Assembly (NCBI RefSeq): GCF_016862275.1
Contig: NZ_BOMQ01000086.1
Location: 22,091-86,090 of the forward strand
Reading direction: 5' to 3'
DNA length: 64,000 nt
DNA from: Actinoplanes nipponensis
GTDB taxonomy: Bacteria; Actinomycetota; Actinomycetes; Mycobacteriales; Micromonosporaceae
This document shows, in pieces, positions 29,102-38,800 of the stretch. A program made the translations under genes and the position numbers. How positions within the stretch are numbered: position 1 is the stretch's first letter; each line of letters begins with the position of its first letter. Under the pieces are notes generated by a model. It made no database searches. It saw nothing but the letters and a program-made list of their open reading frames with translations, and was not told the DNA's origin.

Positions 29102-29619
29102 GAGGCCTCCTTGGCCGATGCGATGAGCAGGCCGTCGGCGCGCAACGCGGCCAGGGCCCGGGACGTGCGGCTCTTGACCGTTCCCACCGCCACGCCGAGG
29201 GTCTGCGCCACCTCGGCCTCGGAGGCGTCGGCCCAGAACCGCAGGACGAGCACCACCCGCTGGTCGGCGGGCAGCCGGCGCAGACCGGCGAACACCTGCA
29301 CGCTCAGATCGGACTCATCGGCGAAACCGCGACGGGACGCCTCCGGCAGCTCGTCGGTGGGCACCTCGCCGCGCCAGCGCCGGCGGCGGGCCCGCATCGC
29401 GGTCCGGACCATCACCTTGCGCACGTACGCCTCGGGATTCCCGTCCAGCCCGTCCAGCCGGTGCCACGCCCGGTAGGCGGCGATCAGGCCCTCCTGGGCC
29501 AGGTCCTCACCGAGGCGGGCATCGCCGGTCAGCAGCGCGCCGAAGCGGACGATCTCGCGGTACCGGCCGGCCACGAAGTCCTCGTAACCGGCGGGTTCCG
29601 TGCCGTGGAACAAGCCCAT
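29098..29619 (-). CDS. SigE-family ECF RNA polymerase sigma factor
   Basis: 173-aa ECF sigma factor. Region 2: YEDFVAGRYREIVRFGALLTGDARLGEDLAQEGLIAAYRAW (about 12-52) and AYVRKVMVRTAMRARRRRWR. Region 4: LPADQRVVLVLRFWADASEAEVAQTLGVAVGTVKSRTSRALAALR (about 115-160), with the KSRTSRAL recognition-helix ending typical of SigE-like factors. It is the first gene of a two-gene operon with its membrane partner. ATG start at 29619. No self-target promoter was identified. Confidence 0.93.
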   Translation of the reverse strand: MGLFHGTEPAGYEDFVAGRYREIVRFGALLTGDARLGEDLAQEGLIAAYRAWHRLDGLDGNPEAYVRKVMVRTAMRARRRRWRGEVPTDELPEASRRGFADESDLSVQVFAGLRRLPADQRVVLVLRFWADASEAEVAQTLGVAVGTVKSRTSRALAALRADGLLIASAKEAS

Positions 29620-29662
29620 ACCCCATTAAGGGTCCGGGACCCGCCCGAAGGTTCCCCCGTTC

Positions 29663-29708
29663 GGCCGCCCCGCCCGGCGAGCCTCCACATCGCCGGGAGA
29701 GGGCGGCC
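29663..29708 (-). terminator. Two-part hairpin terminator
   Basis: Inner stem CCCGGCGA/TCGCCGGG (9-nt loop) enclosed by outer stem GGCCGCCC/GGGCGGCC, immediately after the stop of the 29710-31197 gene. Confidence 0.75.
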
Positions 29709-29709
29709 C

Positions 29710-31197
29710 TCACCAGCGGTTCTGCTGGTGGTCCGGGTGCTCCTGGCGCAGCTCGGCGTGGTGGCGGCCCATCCGGGAGCGGCGGTGCCGGGCGCCGGTG
29801 TGGTCGTCCGCGCGGTGCATGCGTTCCGTGCGGTGGGCCCGGACCGCCGCCGCCGTCCGGGTGCCGTCCGCACCGCGGTCGGCGGCGGGCGGCTGGTAGC
29901 GGTGGCTGTTGTGGGTCCGGTCCGCCGTGCGGGACGGCCTGACGTTCTGCGGGCGCTCGGTCACTGCTGACCTCCGGCGGGAGTCGGACCGGGCGGCCTG
30001 CGCCGTCCGGATGCTGATCTGTACGAGCTGGTCCGGCCGGTCGGGGCCGGGAGATTCGTCCTGCGCCGGGCGGTGCCGGCGGACTGCGATGTGGACGGTG
30101 CTGCGCCGGTGGCGGTCCTGGCGGCCGGCCCGCCCGTGGTGCTGGTCCCTCTCGTCGCATTCCTGGCGCCGATCCCGGTGGGGGCGGTGGTGGTGCCGCC
30201 CGGAGCAGTCGGTGCGGTCCCGGCACCACGGCGGGTGAGCCGGCAGGTCCGGCTGGTCGTCGCCGCCGCCCTCCGAGGACCCGTCGCCATCCGAGTCATC
30301 GCCATCCGAGTCCCCACCGTCCGAAGGCCCATCGTCAGAGCCGCCGTCGGACGAGCCGTCACCGTCGGACGAGCCATCGCCGTCAGACGAGCCATCGCCA
30401 TCGGACGAGCCATCCGAGCCGTGGTCCGAGCCGTCGTCCGAGCCGTCGTCCGGGCCGTCATCCGGGGCGCCACCCTGCGGCCCCCCATCCCCGGACCCGT
30501 CGGCATCCCCCGGCTTCTGCGGCCTGCCCGGCGCCGAAGGAACGGACGGAACCGAAGGAACAGACGGACCGGAAGGAACGGACGGAACCGAAGGAACAGA
30601 CGGCGAACCCGGCGGCCGCGAACGAGCAGGCTTCCCCGGCGCCGAACCACCACGAGAACCGCCGTCGGAGCCACCGGCATCGGACCCCCGGGACCCCCCA
30701 CCGACCGCCGGCCGGGGACGCCAGGACTCCCGCCGGTCACCGGACGGCCGGGCCGATCCATCAGCCGACGACCCCCTCGGCCCGACGCGCTTGCTCTGGG
30801 CGTACCCCTTGCCGGTTTTGACTGGCGCGACCGGCCGCGGCTTGGTCTTGCGCTTCTGGGCCTGGCCCCGCAGCGGGCCGGAGTCGCCCGGTGGCGGGCT
30901 GCCCGCGCCGCTGGAGGCGGTCGGTTCGGGGACCCCGACCGGCCCGGTCGAGGCCGGCGGGAGGAACGGCGCGTCCATCGCGCCGGGCCGGCCCTCGTCC
31001 AGTTCGCCGGTGCCGGCGGTGATGGCGGCCAGGGTGGGCAGCGACGCCAGCCCGACCAGCAGGGCCACGATGAGCACGTAGCGGCGGGTCGGTCCGGCGA
31101 AGCCCTCCGCGCTGTAGACGCCGTTGAGCCGCTTGCGCATCACCTTGATCGGCGGCCCGAGCCCGTCGTCGTCCGGTAGCTCCGGCACTGCCGGCAC
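29710..31197 (-). CDS. Single-TM protein with Ser/Asp/Gly-rich stalk and His/Arg-rich tail
   Basis: 495 aa, function unknown. A short cytoplasmic N-terminus (MPAVPELPDDDGLGPP, VMRKRLNGVYSAEGF) precedes one TM helix (RRYVLIVALLVGLASLPTLAAITAG, about 38-60). The remainder is extracytoplasmic and low complexity: a Pro/Lys/Arg/Ser region, a PSVPSVPSVPS run, a strongly acidic DGSSDGDG repeat block (about 235-305) and a final 170 residues rich in His, Arg, Asp and Gln containing two Cys. The acidic block could bind Ca2+ or act as a spacer (inference). The N-terminus is convincingly coding. The frame continues to the end, but a shift inside the repeat region cannot be excluded because the His/Arg tail is compositionally odd. 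Confidence 0.7.
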   Translation of the reverse strand: MPAVPELPDDDGLGPPIKVMRKRLNGVYSAEGFAGPTRRYVLIVALLVGLASLPTLAAITAGTGELDEGRPGAMDAPFLPPASTGPVGVPEPTASSGAGSPPPGDSGPLRGQAQKRKTKPRPVAPVKTGKGYAQSKRVGPRGSSADGSARPSGDRRESWRPRPAVGGGSRGSDAGGSDGGSRGGSAPGKPARSRPPGSPSVPSVPSVPSGPSVPSVPSVPSAPGRPQKPGDADGSGDGGPQGGAPDDGPDDGSDDGSDHGSDGSSDGDGSSDGDGSSDGDGSSDGGSDDGPSDGGDSDGDDSDGDGSSEGGGDDQPDLPAHPPWCRDRTDCSGRHHHRPHRDRRQECDERDQHHGRAGRQDRHRRSTVHIAVRRHRPAQDESPGPDRPDQLVQISIRTAQAARSDSRRRSAVTERPQNVRPSRTADRTHNSHRYQPPAADRGADGTRTAAAVRAHRTERMHRADDHTGARHRRSRMGRHHAELRQEHPDHQQNRW

Positions 31198-31605
31198 CCC
31201 CTACATAAAGATCAACCTGGATCTGTCTCGGCTATCGGGGTGAACGACGCATCGCGGTTCCGGCAGCGGCGAAAGTCAGCCGTTCCGGCAGAAGTGATGG
31301 CACGAAAACCGCTTAATAGGACAAAAATGGTCACCGATGACTCAGCAAGATTTCGGATCTGTGATCGACCTGACCTGTGGCGCCACTCACGTTCTCTGCG
31401 AGGATGGGGGCGACGGCACCGCCGCCGTCGCGGCTGGACCAAGCAGCGGGACGCGGTGGGGATCGTCACTCCCCGGCGGGGTCTGTGATTCCGCCGACCA
31501 AGCCGCGCGGCAACCTCACCCGGGCCAGGCGCGGCGAACCCCAGCGGTCAGCCGCGCGGACGGGCAACACCCGCCGTGGGCGCAGAGATGAACAGGGAGA
31601 CACGG
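31198..31605. other. Divergent intergenic region ahead of the 2-oxoacid dehydrogenase operon
   Basis: About 408 bases without a supported gene, AT-richer near 31290-31350. It should contain the promoters of the minus-strand membrane protein and of the E1-E2 operon. Several short open frames on both strands have no ribosome-binding site and unbiased codons. Confidence 0.5.
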
Positions 31606-32745
31606 ATGGCGAACGGCGATAGCCCGGTCGGAGCAGACGCTCCGGCAGGCGGCTTCGTTCAGCTGCTCACGCCCGACGGTGAGCGCATTGACAGCGTCAC
31701 CACGGCGGACGGGATCACGTACTCGGTCGACTTCACCGACGACGAGTACCGCGAGCTGTACAAGGACCTCGTGACGGTCCGCCGGCTTGACGCCGAGGCG
31801 ACCGCCCTGCAGCGGCAGGGCGAGCTGGGGATCTGGGCCAGCCTGCTGGGCCAGGAGGCCGCCCAGGTGGGCTCCGGCCGGGCGCTGCGCCCGCAGGACA
31901 TGGCGTTCCCGACCTACCGCGAGCACGGCGTGCTCTACACCCGCGGGATCGACCCGATCATGCCGTTCGGCCTGTTCCGGGGCGTCGACCAGGGCGGCTG
32001 GGACGCGAACAAGTACAAGTTCAACGGCTACACGATCGTGATCGGCTCGCAGACGCTGCACGCCACCGGCTACGCCATGGGCGTCACCATGGACGGCAAG
32101 ACCGGCAGCCCCGACGGCGAGGCGGTCATCGCGTACTTCGGCGACGGCGCCACCAGCCAGGGCGAGGTCAACGAGGCGTTCGTGTGGGCCGGCGTGTTCC
32201 ACGCGCCGATGGTCTTCTTCTGCCAGAACAACCAGTACGCGATCTCCGAGCCGCTCGAGCGGCAGACCCGCATCCCGCTGTACCGGCGCGCGGCCGGCTT
32301 CGGCTTCCCCGGCGTCCGGATCGACGGCAACGACGTGCTGGCCACGTTCGCGGTGACCCGGGCGGCGCTCGACCAGGCCCGCAACGGCCAGGGCCCGACG
32401 CTGATCGAGGCGTACACGTACCGGATGGGCGCGCACACCAGCTCCGACGACCCGACCCGCTACCGCATCGCCAGCGAGGTCGAGTCCTGGAAGGCCAAGG
32501 ACCCGATCAGCCGGCTCAAGGCGTTCCTGAGCAAGCAGCAGCTCGGCGACGACACGTTCTTCGGCGAGGTCGACGAGTCGGCCCGCAAGCTCGCCCTGGA
32601 CCTGCGCGAACGGGTGCTGGCCATGCCGGACCCGCAGCCGGTCACGATGTTCGACCACGTCTACCCGAACGGCTCGCCCGAGCTGGACGCCCAGCGCGCG
32701 CAGTTCGCCGCCTACGAGGCCTCGTTCGAGGGGAGCAACCACTGA
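31606..32745 (+). CDS. 2-oxoacid (pyruvate or branched-chain) dehydrogenase E1 component, alpha subunit
   Basis: 379-aa thiamine-diphosphate-dependent E1 alpha, catalysing oxidative decarboxylation of pyruvate or branched-chain 2-oxoacids. TPP motif GDGATSQGEVNEAFVWAG...NNQYAIS (about 177-215) is intact, as are SLLGQEAAQVGSGRAL, PTYREHGVLYTRG and the phosphorylation-loop region YRMGAHTSSDDPTRYR. ATG 31606 (MANGDS) is chosen for AGGGAG 7 bases upstream; earlier in-frame starts add up to ten residues. The stop overlaps the E1 beta start by one base (TGATG). Pyruvate and branched-chain enzymes cannot be separated reliably by eye; actinomycete Bkd complexes have this alpha/beta/E2 order. Confidence 0.93.
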   Translation: MANGDSPVGADAPAGGFVQLLTPDGERIDSVTTADGITYSVDFTDDEYRELYKDLVTVRRLDAEATALQRQGELGIWASLLGQEAAQVGSGRALRPQDMAFPTYREHGVLYTRGIDPIMPFGLFRGVDQGGWDANKYKFNGYTIVIGSQTLHATGYAMGVTMDGKTGSPDGEAVIAYFGDGATSQGEVNEAFVWAGVFHAPMVFFCQNNQYAISEPLERQTRIPLYRRAAGFGFPGVRIDGNDVLATFAVTRAALDQARNGQGPTLIEAYTYRMGAHTSSDDPTRYRIASEVESWKAKDPISRLKAFLSKQQLGDDTFFGEVDESARKLALDLRERVLAMPDPQPVTMFDHVYPNGSPELDAQRAQFAAYEASFEGSNH

Positions 32746-33725
32746 TGAGCGAGACCATCACCCTGGGCAAGGCGCTCAACCACGGCCTGCGCCGCGCGCT
32801 CGAGAACGACCCCAAGGTCGTCATCATGGGCGAGGACGTCGGCAAGCTCGGCGGCGTCTTCCGGATCACCGACGGCCTGCAGAAGGACTTCGGCGACGAC
32901 CGGGTCATCGACACCCCGCTGGCCGAGGCCGGCATCATCGGCACCGCGGTCGGCCTGGCCATCCGCGGCTACCGGCCGGTCTGCGAGATCCAGTTCGACG
33001 GGTTCGTCTTCCCGGCCTACAACCAGATCGTCGCCCAGGTCGCGAAGATGTACTACCGGTCGCGGGGCAACGTCACGCTGCCGATCGTCATCCGGATCCC
33101 GTACGGCGGCGGCATCGGCGCGGTCGAGCACCACTCCGAGTCGCCCGAGGCGTACTTCGCGCACACCCCCGGCCTCAAGGTCGTGACCTGCTCGAACCCG
33201 GCCGACGCGTACGCGATGATCCAGCAGGCGATCACCTCGGACGACCCGATCGTGTTCTTCGAACCGAAGCGGCGGTACTGGGAGAAGGGCGTGGTCGACC
33301 TCGACGCGCCCGCGAGCTTCCCGCTGCACGCGTCCCGGGTGGTGCGGGAGGGCACGGACGCCACGGTGATCGCGTACGGGCCGATGGTCCGTACCGCCCT
33401 GGACGCGGCCCAGGCCGCGGCCGACGACGGCCGCAACCTCGAGGTCATCGACCTGCGCACGCTGTCCCCGCTGGACCTGGGCCCGGTCTACGAGTCGGTC
33501 CGGCGGACCGGCCGGGCCGTGGTCGTGCACGAGGCTCCCGGCAACCTCGGCCTGGGCGCGGAGATCGCCGCCCGGATCACCGAGGAGTGCTTCTACTCCC
33601 TGGAGGCGCCGGTGCTGCGGGTGACGGGCTTCGACGTGCCCTACCCGGCCGCCCGCGTCGAGGAGGAGTACCTGCCCGACCTGGACCGGGTGCTGGACGC
33701 CGTCGACCGTTCGTTCGGCTGGTGA
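32745..33725 (+). CDS. 2-oxoacid dehydrogenase E1 component, beta subunit
   Basis: 326-aa E1 beta forming the alpha2beta2 heterotetramer. Shows the transketolase-pyrimidine domain (MGEDVGKLGGVFRITDGL, TPLAEAGIIGTAVGLAIRGYRPVCEIQF), the potassium/TPP site region (IPYGGGIGAVEHHSESPEAYFAHTPGLKVV), and the C-terminal transketolase domain (VIDLRTLSPLD, VHEAPGNLGLGAEIAA). Its ATG overlaps the alpha stop by one base, so equimolar synthesis by coupling is likely. Length is normal. Confidence 0.95.
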   Translation: MSETITLGKALNHGLRRALENDPKVVIMGEDVGKLGGVFRITDGLQKDFGDDRVIDTPLAEAGIIGTAVGLAIRGYRPVCEIQFDGFVFPAYNQIVAQVAKMYYRSRGNVTLPIVIRIPYGGGIGAVEHHSESPEAYFAHTPGLKVVTCSNPADAYAMIQQAITSDDPIVFFEPKRRYWEKGVVDLDAPASFPLHASRVVREGTDATVIAYGPMVRTALDAAQAAADDGRNLEVIDLRTLSPLDLGPVYESVRRTGRAVVVHEAPGNLGLGAEIAARITEECFYSLEAPVLRVTGFDVPYPAARVEEEYLPDLDRVLDAVDRSFGW

Positions 33726-33730
33726 GCGGC

Positions 33731-35230
33731 ATGTCACGGATCAAGGAGTTCACCCTGCCCGATCTGGGCGAGGGCCTGACCGAGGGCGAGATCCTCACCT
33801 GGCTGGTCAAGGTGGGCGACACGATCGAGCTGAACCAGCCGATCGTCGAGGTGGAGACCGCGAAGGCGGCGGTGGAGATCCCGGCCAAGTGGGGCGGGGT
33901 CGTCACGCAGATCTTCCACGAGGCCGGCACGACGGTCGAGGTGGGTGCGCCGATCATCTCGATCGACACCGACCCCGGCGCCGGGCCGGTGCCGTCGGCG
34001 GAATCGCTCGCGGCGGTCGAGGTCGCCCCCGAGGAGGGGTCCGTCGAGCCCGGCATGATCGGTGGTCCGGCGCCCGGCGGCCGCACGGCCGTGCTGGTGG
34101 GTTACGGCCCGAAAACCGCAATTGCCAAAAGACGACCCCGCATCGGTACGGGCACACCGCCCCCGACCGCAGCGCCGGCCACCCCGCCCCCGGCGGCAGC
34201 ACCGGCGCCAGTGGCCCAGCCGACCCGCGCTTCCTCCCCGCCCCCGGTGGTCCAGCCGGCCGCCGTGGCCCGGCCGGCGCCCGTGGCACCGCCTCAGCCG
34301 GCCGTCACGCCGGCCCGGATCGCGGGACCGGTCCTGGCCAAGCCACCCGTGCGCAAGCTGGCCCGGGACCTCGGGATCGACCTGACCACGATCGCCGGCA
34401 CCGGCCCGCTCGGCTCGATCACCCGCGACGACGTCCAGCAGGCGGCGGCCGCGCCGGCGCCGGCCGAGACCACCGAGGCCGCGCCGGCCGTCGCGCCGGC
34501 ACCGGCGGCCGCGGTGTTCGACGCGTCGCGGGAGCAGCGCATCCCGATCAAGGGCGTGCGCAAGCTGACGGCCGAGAACATGGTCGCGTCGGCGTTCACC
34601 GCGCCGCACGTGACCGAGTTCCTGACCGTGGACGTGACCCGGACCATGAAGTCGCTGGAGCGGATCAAGACCCGGCCCGAGTTCCGGGACGTACGGGTCT
34701 CGCCGCTGCTGTTCGTGGCGAAGGCGGTGCTGCTGGCGGCCAAGCGGCACCCGATGGTCAACTCGACCTGGTCGGCCGAGTCCAACGAGATCATCGTCAA
34801 GGACTACGTCAACCTGGGCATCGCCGCGGCCACCCAGCGCGGCCTGATCGTGCCGAACATCAAGGACGCCGGTCGGCTCACGCTGCGTGAGCTCGCGGAT
34901 GCGTTGTCTACCCTTGTGCAAACCGCCAAGTCGGGCAAGACCCCACCGTCGGACATGTCGGGCGGAACGTTCTCGATCACCAACGTCGGTGTGTTCGGCG
35001 TCGACTCGGGGACGCCGATCCTGCCGCCGGGCGAGGCGGCCATCCTGGCGTTCGGGGCCATCCGCCCGACGCCGTGGGTCCACAAGGGGAAGATCAAGGT
35101 CCGTCAAGTCACCACCCTCGCGCTCTCGTTCGACCACCGCATCGTGGACGGCGAACTGGGCTCGAAGTTCCTGCGCGACATCGGCGGCTTCCTCGAGGAT
35201 CCGGAGGCGGCGCTGCTCTCCTGGACCTGA
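33731..35230 (+). CDS. Dihydrolipoamide acyltransferase, E2 core of the 2-oxoacid dehydrogenase complex
   Basis: 499-aa E2. One N-terminal lipoyl domain with the modified Lys45 in ETAKAAV; Pro/Ala-rich linkers (about 140-200); a peripheral subunit-binding domain (PVRKLARDLGIDLTTIAGTGPLG, about 206-228); and a C-terminal catalytic domain with the active-site His in SFDHRIVDGELG (about 466-477). E2 moves the acyl group to CoA and forms the complex core. ATG 33731 is used; GTG 33722, overlapping the E1 beta stop as GTGA, would add three residues. No E3 (lipoamide dehydrogenase) gene follows, so it is presumably shared and encoded elsewhere. Confidence 0.94.
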   Translation: MSRIKEFTLPDLGEGLTEGEILTWLVKVGDTIELNQPIVEVETAKAAVEIPAKWGGVVTQIFHEAGTTVEVGAPIISIDTDPGAGPVPSAESLAAVEVAPEEGSVEPGMIGGPAPGGRTAVLVGYGPKTAIAKRRPRIGTGTPPPTAAPATPPPAAAPAPVAQPTRASSPPPVVQPAAVARPAPVAPPQPAVTPARIAGPVLAKPPVRKLARDLGIDLTTIAGTGPLGSITRDDVQQAAAAPAPAETTEAAPAVAPAPAAAVFDASREQRIPIKGVRKLTAENMVASAFTAPHVTEFLTVDVTRTMKSLERIKTRPEFRDVRVSPLLFVAKAVLLAAKRHPMVNSTWSAESNEIIVKDYVNLGIAAATQRGLIVPNIKDAGRLTLRELADALSTLVQTAKSGKTPPSDMSGGTFSITNVGVFGVDSGTPILPPGEAAILAFGAIRPTPWVHKGKIKVRQVTTLALSFDHRIVDGELGSKFLRDIGGFLEDPEAALLSWT

Positions 35231-35397
35231 AGTTTCTTTGGCAAGGAGTTTTCTCAGCCTTCGATCCTTAGGTCAGTAAGCGGGATCACCCCTGTATTCG
35301 TTGGCGGTCCGCGGTTCGGCGCGGTTGAATGGATGTAGCGCCGGATCACGGCACCGCAAACGAGGCCAGCGTTGGCCCAGGGGAGATGAGCACCGCA

Positions 35398-35535
35398 ATG
35401 AGCACCATCGAGCGCATCCGCAACCGCCGCATCGCCAAGCGCGACGCCCGCGCGATCGACCGCGCGTGGAAGTCGGCGCCGACGCAGTCGATGCGGGACG
35501 AGATCGCCATCTTCAGCCAGCAGCGCGTGTTCTGA
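35398..35535 (+). CDS. Small basic actinobacterial protein, 45 aa
   Basis: Begins MSTIERIRNRRIAKRDARAIDRA and ends SQQRVF: a single amphipathic, strongly basic helix followed by a short tail. Small proteins of this type recur in actinomycetes without known function; nucleic-acid or acidic-surface binding is possible. GGGGAG lies upstream. ATG 35386 (MSTAMSTIE) is an alternative start. A strong terminator follows 24 bases after the stop. Too short for statistical proof, but codon use and signals are good. Confidence 0.7.
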   Translation: MSTIERIRNRRIAKRDARAIDRAWKSAPTQSMRDEIAIFSQQRVF

Positions 35536-35559
35536 TCATTTTCTGATCACTGCCGCGCC

Positions 35560-35593
35560 CGACGGCCCGCCCGGTTCTCCGGGCGGGCCGTCG
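35560..35593 (+). terminator. Strong hairpin terminator
   Basis: Perfect 15-bp stem CGACGGCCCGCCCGG/CCGGGCGGGCCGTCG with a TTCT loop, 24 bases past the stop of the 45-aa gene. Confidence 0.9.
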
Positions 35594-35855
35594 TCGCATT
35601 ATCCGGGCAAATGCCCACCAAAGGTCGCCCTCCCCCGTGATTTACGCCGCACCGCCACGCTCCCGACGGCGTACACCGGGATTTCTTCCGTCCCCGACGC
35701 CCGGTACGGTGGGCGACGGTCACCTGCCCGGCTCGGCCGGCCGGACGGGACACCGACCGGGCGACGCCCAGCTCTGCAAGGTCGGCCGCACCGCCGATGC
35801 TGCGCGGAGCGCAGGTGCAAAGCCGGCACGGCCGACAGTCATGGAGGAGGCGCGT

Positions 35856-38800
35856 ATGACGTCCGAGGGCCAGCACGCCGGTCAGCAGCCGGGGGTCACG
35901 TCGGGCAGCGGAGCCGACCAGTTCGGCACCGACGGCTTCCCGCCGGACGCCTTCCCCCCGGACGCCGACGGCCACCGCGCCGCCGACCGGCCCCCGTCGT
36001 ACCCGCACGCCCAGGAGTCCTTCCCGAGCGCGTACGCCCCACCCCCGCACACCACGCCCAACGGCGGCTCGCCGTTCGTGGTGCCCGCGGTGCCGCCGGC
36101 CGGCCAGACCCCGGTGCCACCGGGGCCCCCGGCGCCCGGCTCACCCCCGGCCCAAGGGGGCTACCCGCCGCCCGGCTCGCCCTCGGCCCCTGGCTACCCG
36201 CCGCCCGGCTCATCGTCGGCCTCCGCGGGCTACCCGCCGCCCGGCTCATCCTCGGCCTCCGCGGGCTACCCGCCGCCCGGAGCCGCCCAGCCGGGGCAGC
36301 AGTCGCCCGGCTTCCCGCCGCCCGGCTCGCCTTCCGCCTCCGGGGGCTACCCGCCGCCCGGGGCTCCGCAGCCCGGCCAGCAGTCACCCGGCTTCCCGCC
36401 GCCCGGTCGCCCGCCCGCCGGCTATACGCCGCCCGGCTTCCCGCCGCCCGCGTCCCCGCCCGGCGGCCAGCGTGCCGGTGCCTCGCAGCCCGGCTCACCC
36501 CAGGCGGGCTCCGAGCCGGCCGGTTCCGAGCCGGCCGGATATCCCCAGTCGGGTTCCCAGCAGTCCATGCCTCAGCGCTCCGGCTCCGCCTCCGGTCCCG
36601 GCCCGGCTTCCGCTCCTGGCCCGGCCTTCGGCCCCGGTGCGGCCTTCGATCCCGGTGCCGGCCCCGGCCCCGGCCCGGCTTCCGGCCCCGGCTCGGCCTT
36701 CGGTCCCGGCTCGGCCTCCGGCCCCGGCCCGGCCTTCGGTCCCGGTGCGGCCCAGTTCTCCTCGCCCTCCGCCGGCTCAGCCCGGGTGCCCGAGCCGGGC
36801 GCCCTGCCGCCGCGCCCGCCGGCCTCCGGTCAGGCCGACCCGGGCTCGTTCGCCGCGCCGGAGTCCGGCTGGGCTCCCCCGCAGTCCGCCCAGCCGGCCG
36901 CGAGCGAGGACAACCCCTTCGCCCGCCCGGCCGAACCCCACCCGTACCGCGCCGGCGGCGACCAGCTGCCTCAGCGCTCGCCCGGCGTCGCCGGCGGCCC
37001 GCTGGACGGACCGGTCGGCGACTTCAACGGCTTCACGCCGGCCCGCCAGCCGGCCGGCCCCACCCCGGCCGCCGGCCCCGACATGCCGCACCGCGCCGCC
37101 GGCTCCCCGTTCGACCGACCGGAACCGGCCGACGGCACGCCCTTCGGCGCTCCCGCCGGCCGCCCGCCGCTCGGCACGGCGCCGGCCGCGGCCGAGCGGT
37201 CGCCGTTCGCCCCCGCCCCCCGGGAGCCGCTCGGCGGATCCCCGGCCGCCGGTGCGTTCGGCGCCGCCCGCGGTGACGACGACGGGCACCAGCAGTCCGG
37301 CGAGCGCCCACCGGGCGTCTCGGTCTTCGGCGACCAGCGGGTCCGCGTCCCGGGCGCGACCCTGACCGGCCTGCCGGACGCACCGCCCGCCGGCCCGGAC
37401 AGCGGCGCCTTCCCCGCCCGCGGCACCGCCGACGGCGGCCTGCCCACCCGAGCCGGCAGCGAAGGCGGCGGTCTGCCCACCCGAGGCGGCAGCGAAGGCG
37501 GCGGTCTGCCCACCCGAGGCGGCAGCGAAGGCGGCAGCCTGCCCACCCGAGCCGGCAGCGAGAGCGGCGGCATCCCGACCCGAGGCGGCGGCGAGAGCGC
37601 GGGCTTCCCGACGCGCGGCGGCTCCAGCAACGGGAGCTTCCCCATGCGCGGCGCCGGCGCCCGCGGTGGCACCTCCGCCGTCAGCGGCTCGCCCGGCAAC
37701 GACGCTTTTCCCACCCGCGACCAGGACGGCAGCGGCGCCTTCCCGGCCCGCGGCGACGCCTTCACCTCGGGTAACGATGCCGGCAGCGGCGCCTTCCCGG
37801 CGCGCAACGCCTTCCCCTCGGGTGACGACGCCGGCAGCGGCGCCTTCCCCTCCCGCGACGCCGGCAACGGCGCACGTCCGGCGTCCGGTGGCACCGGAAG
37901 CGGCACCTTCGGCGACGCGGGAAGCAGCACCTTCCCGGCGCGCGGCGAAGGCGCCTTCTCCGCCCGCAACGCCGCCGACAGCGGCGCCTTCGCCCCCCGC
38001 GGCGACACCGCCGCCGACGACTTCCCGGCTCGTGGCGGCAACCCAGCCGGCGGCGCCTTCTCGGCCCGCGACGCCGCCGAGAACGACCCGCCGCCCGCCC
38101 GTGGCGGCTCCTTCTCCCCCGGCGGAGAAGCCGCCCGGAACGAGGTCGACAGTGAAGGCTTCCCCGTGGGGGACCGCCCCGACAGCAACCCGTTCCGCGA
38201 CGGCTCCTTCCGCCGCGACGAGGCCGGCGGCGACCTGCGCGGCCCCGGCGACCCGGAGCGGGGGCGACCGGTTCCGGGCCAGCCGGACGGCCTGCCGGCC
38301 CGCCGCGGGTTCGGCGACCGCCCGGACGACGGCGGCGCGCAGCCCGCGCCGTTCGCCCGTACCGAGCAGCCGTCGGACAGCTACGCCCAGCGGATCCCCG
38401 GCGCTTCGTTCGCGGCCGCCGGTTCGCCCGACGCCGGGCGGGCCGAGGGCGGCAGCGGCGGGTACGCCCAGCGCGTGCCCGGCGCTTCCTTCGACGCCAT
38501 CGGCTCGCCGGTAGTGGCCGAGCCGCGCGGCGCCGCCGTCCCGCAGCCACGGGATCCCGCCGAGCGCCCCGAGTCCGCTGCCGGTGAACGCCCGGCGCCG
38601 GCCAAGGGCTCCGCGCGTCCCGTGTCGGCCAGCGCGTCCGTACCGGTGGCGAGCCGGGTGACCCCGCCGCCGGACGCCGAGGAGGTGCCTCCGCCGCCCG
38701 CGGCGAGCCCGCAGTCGCGCGTCTACGGTCGTCCCGCCCCGGCCGACGAGCCCGCCCCGGGTTCGCCGTACCAGGACAGCGATCAGCCCGCCGGCGGCGC

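Noticed and set aside
30073..31179. Plus-strand open frame of 368 codons opposite the Ser/Asp-rich protein
   Set aside because: The minus-strand product has a natural N-terminus and TM helix, while the plus-strand product is Val/Arg/Pro repeats mirroring the DGSSDG codons.
31240..31591. Short open frames upstream of the E1 alpha gene
   Set aside because: No ribosome-binding sites, unbiased codons, and overlap with the expected promoter region.
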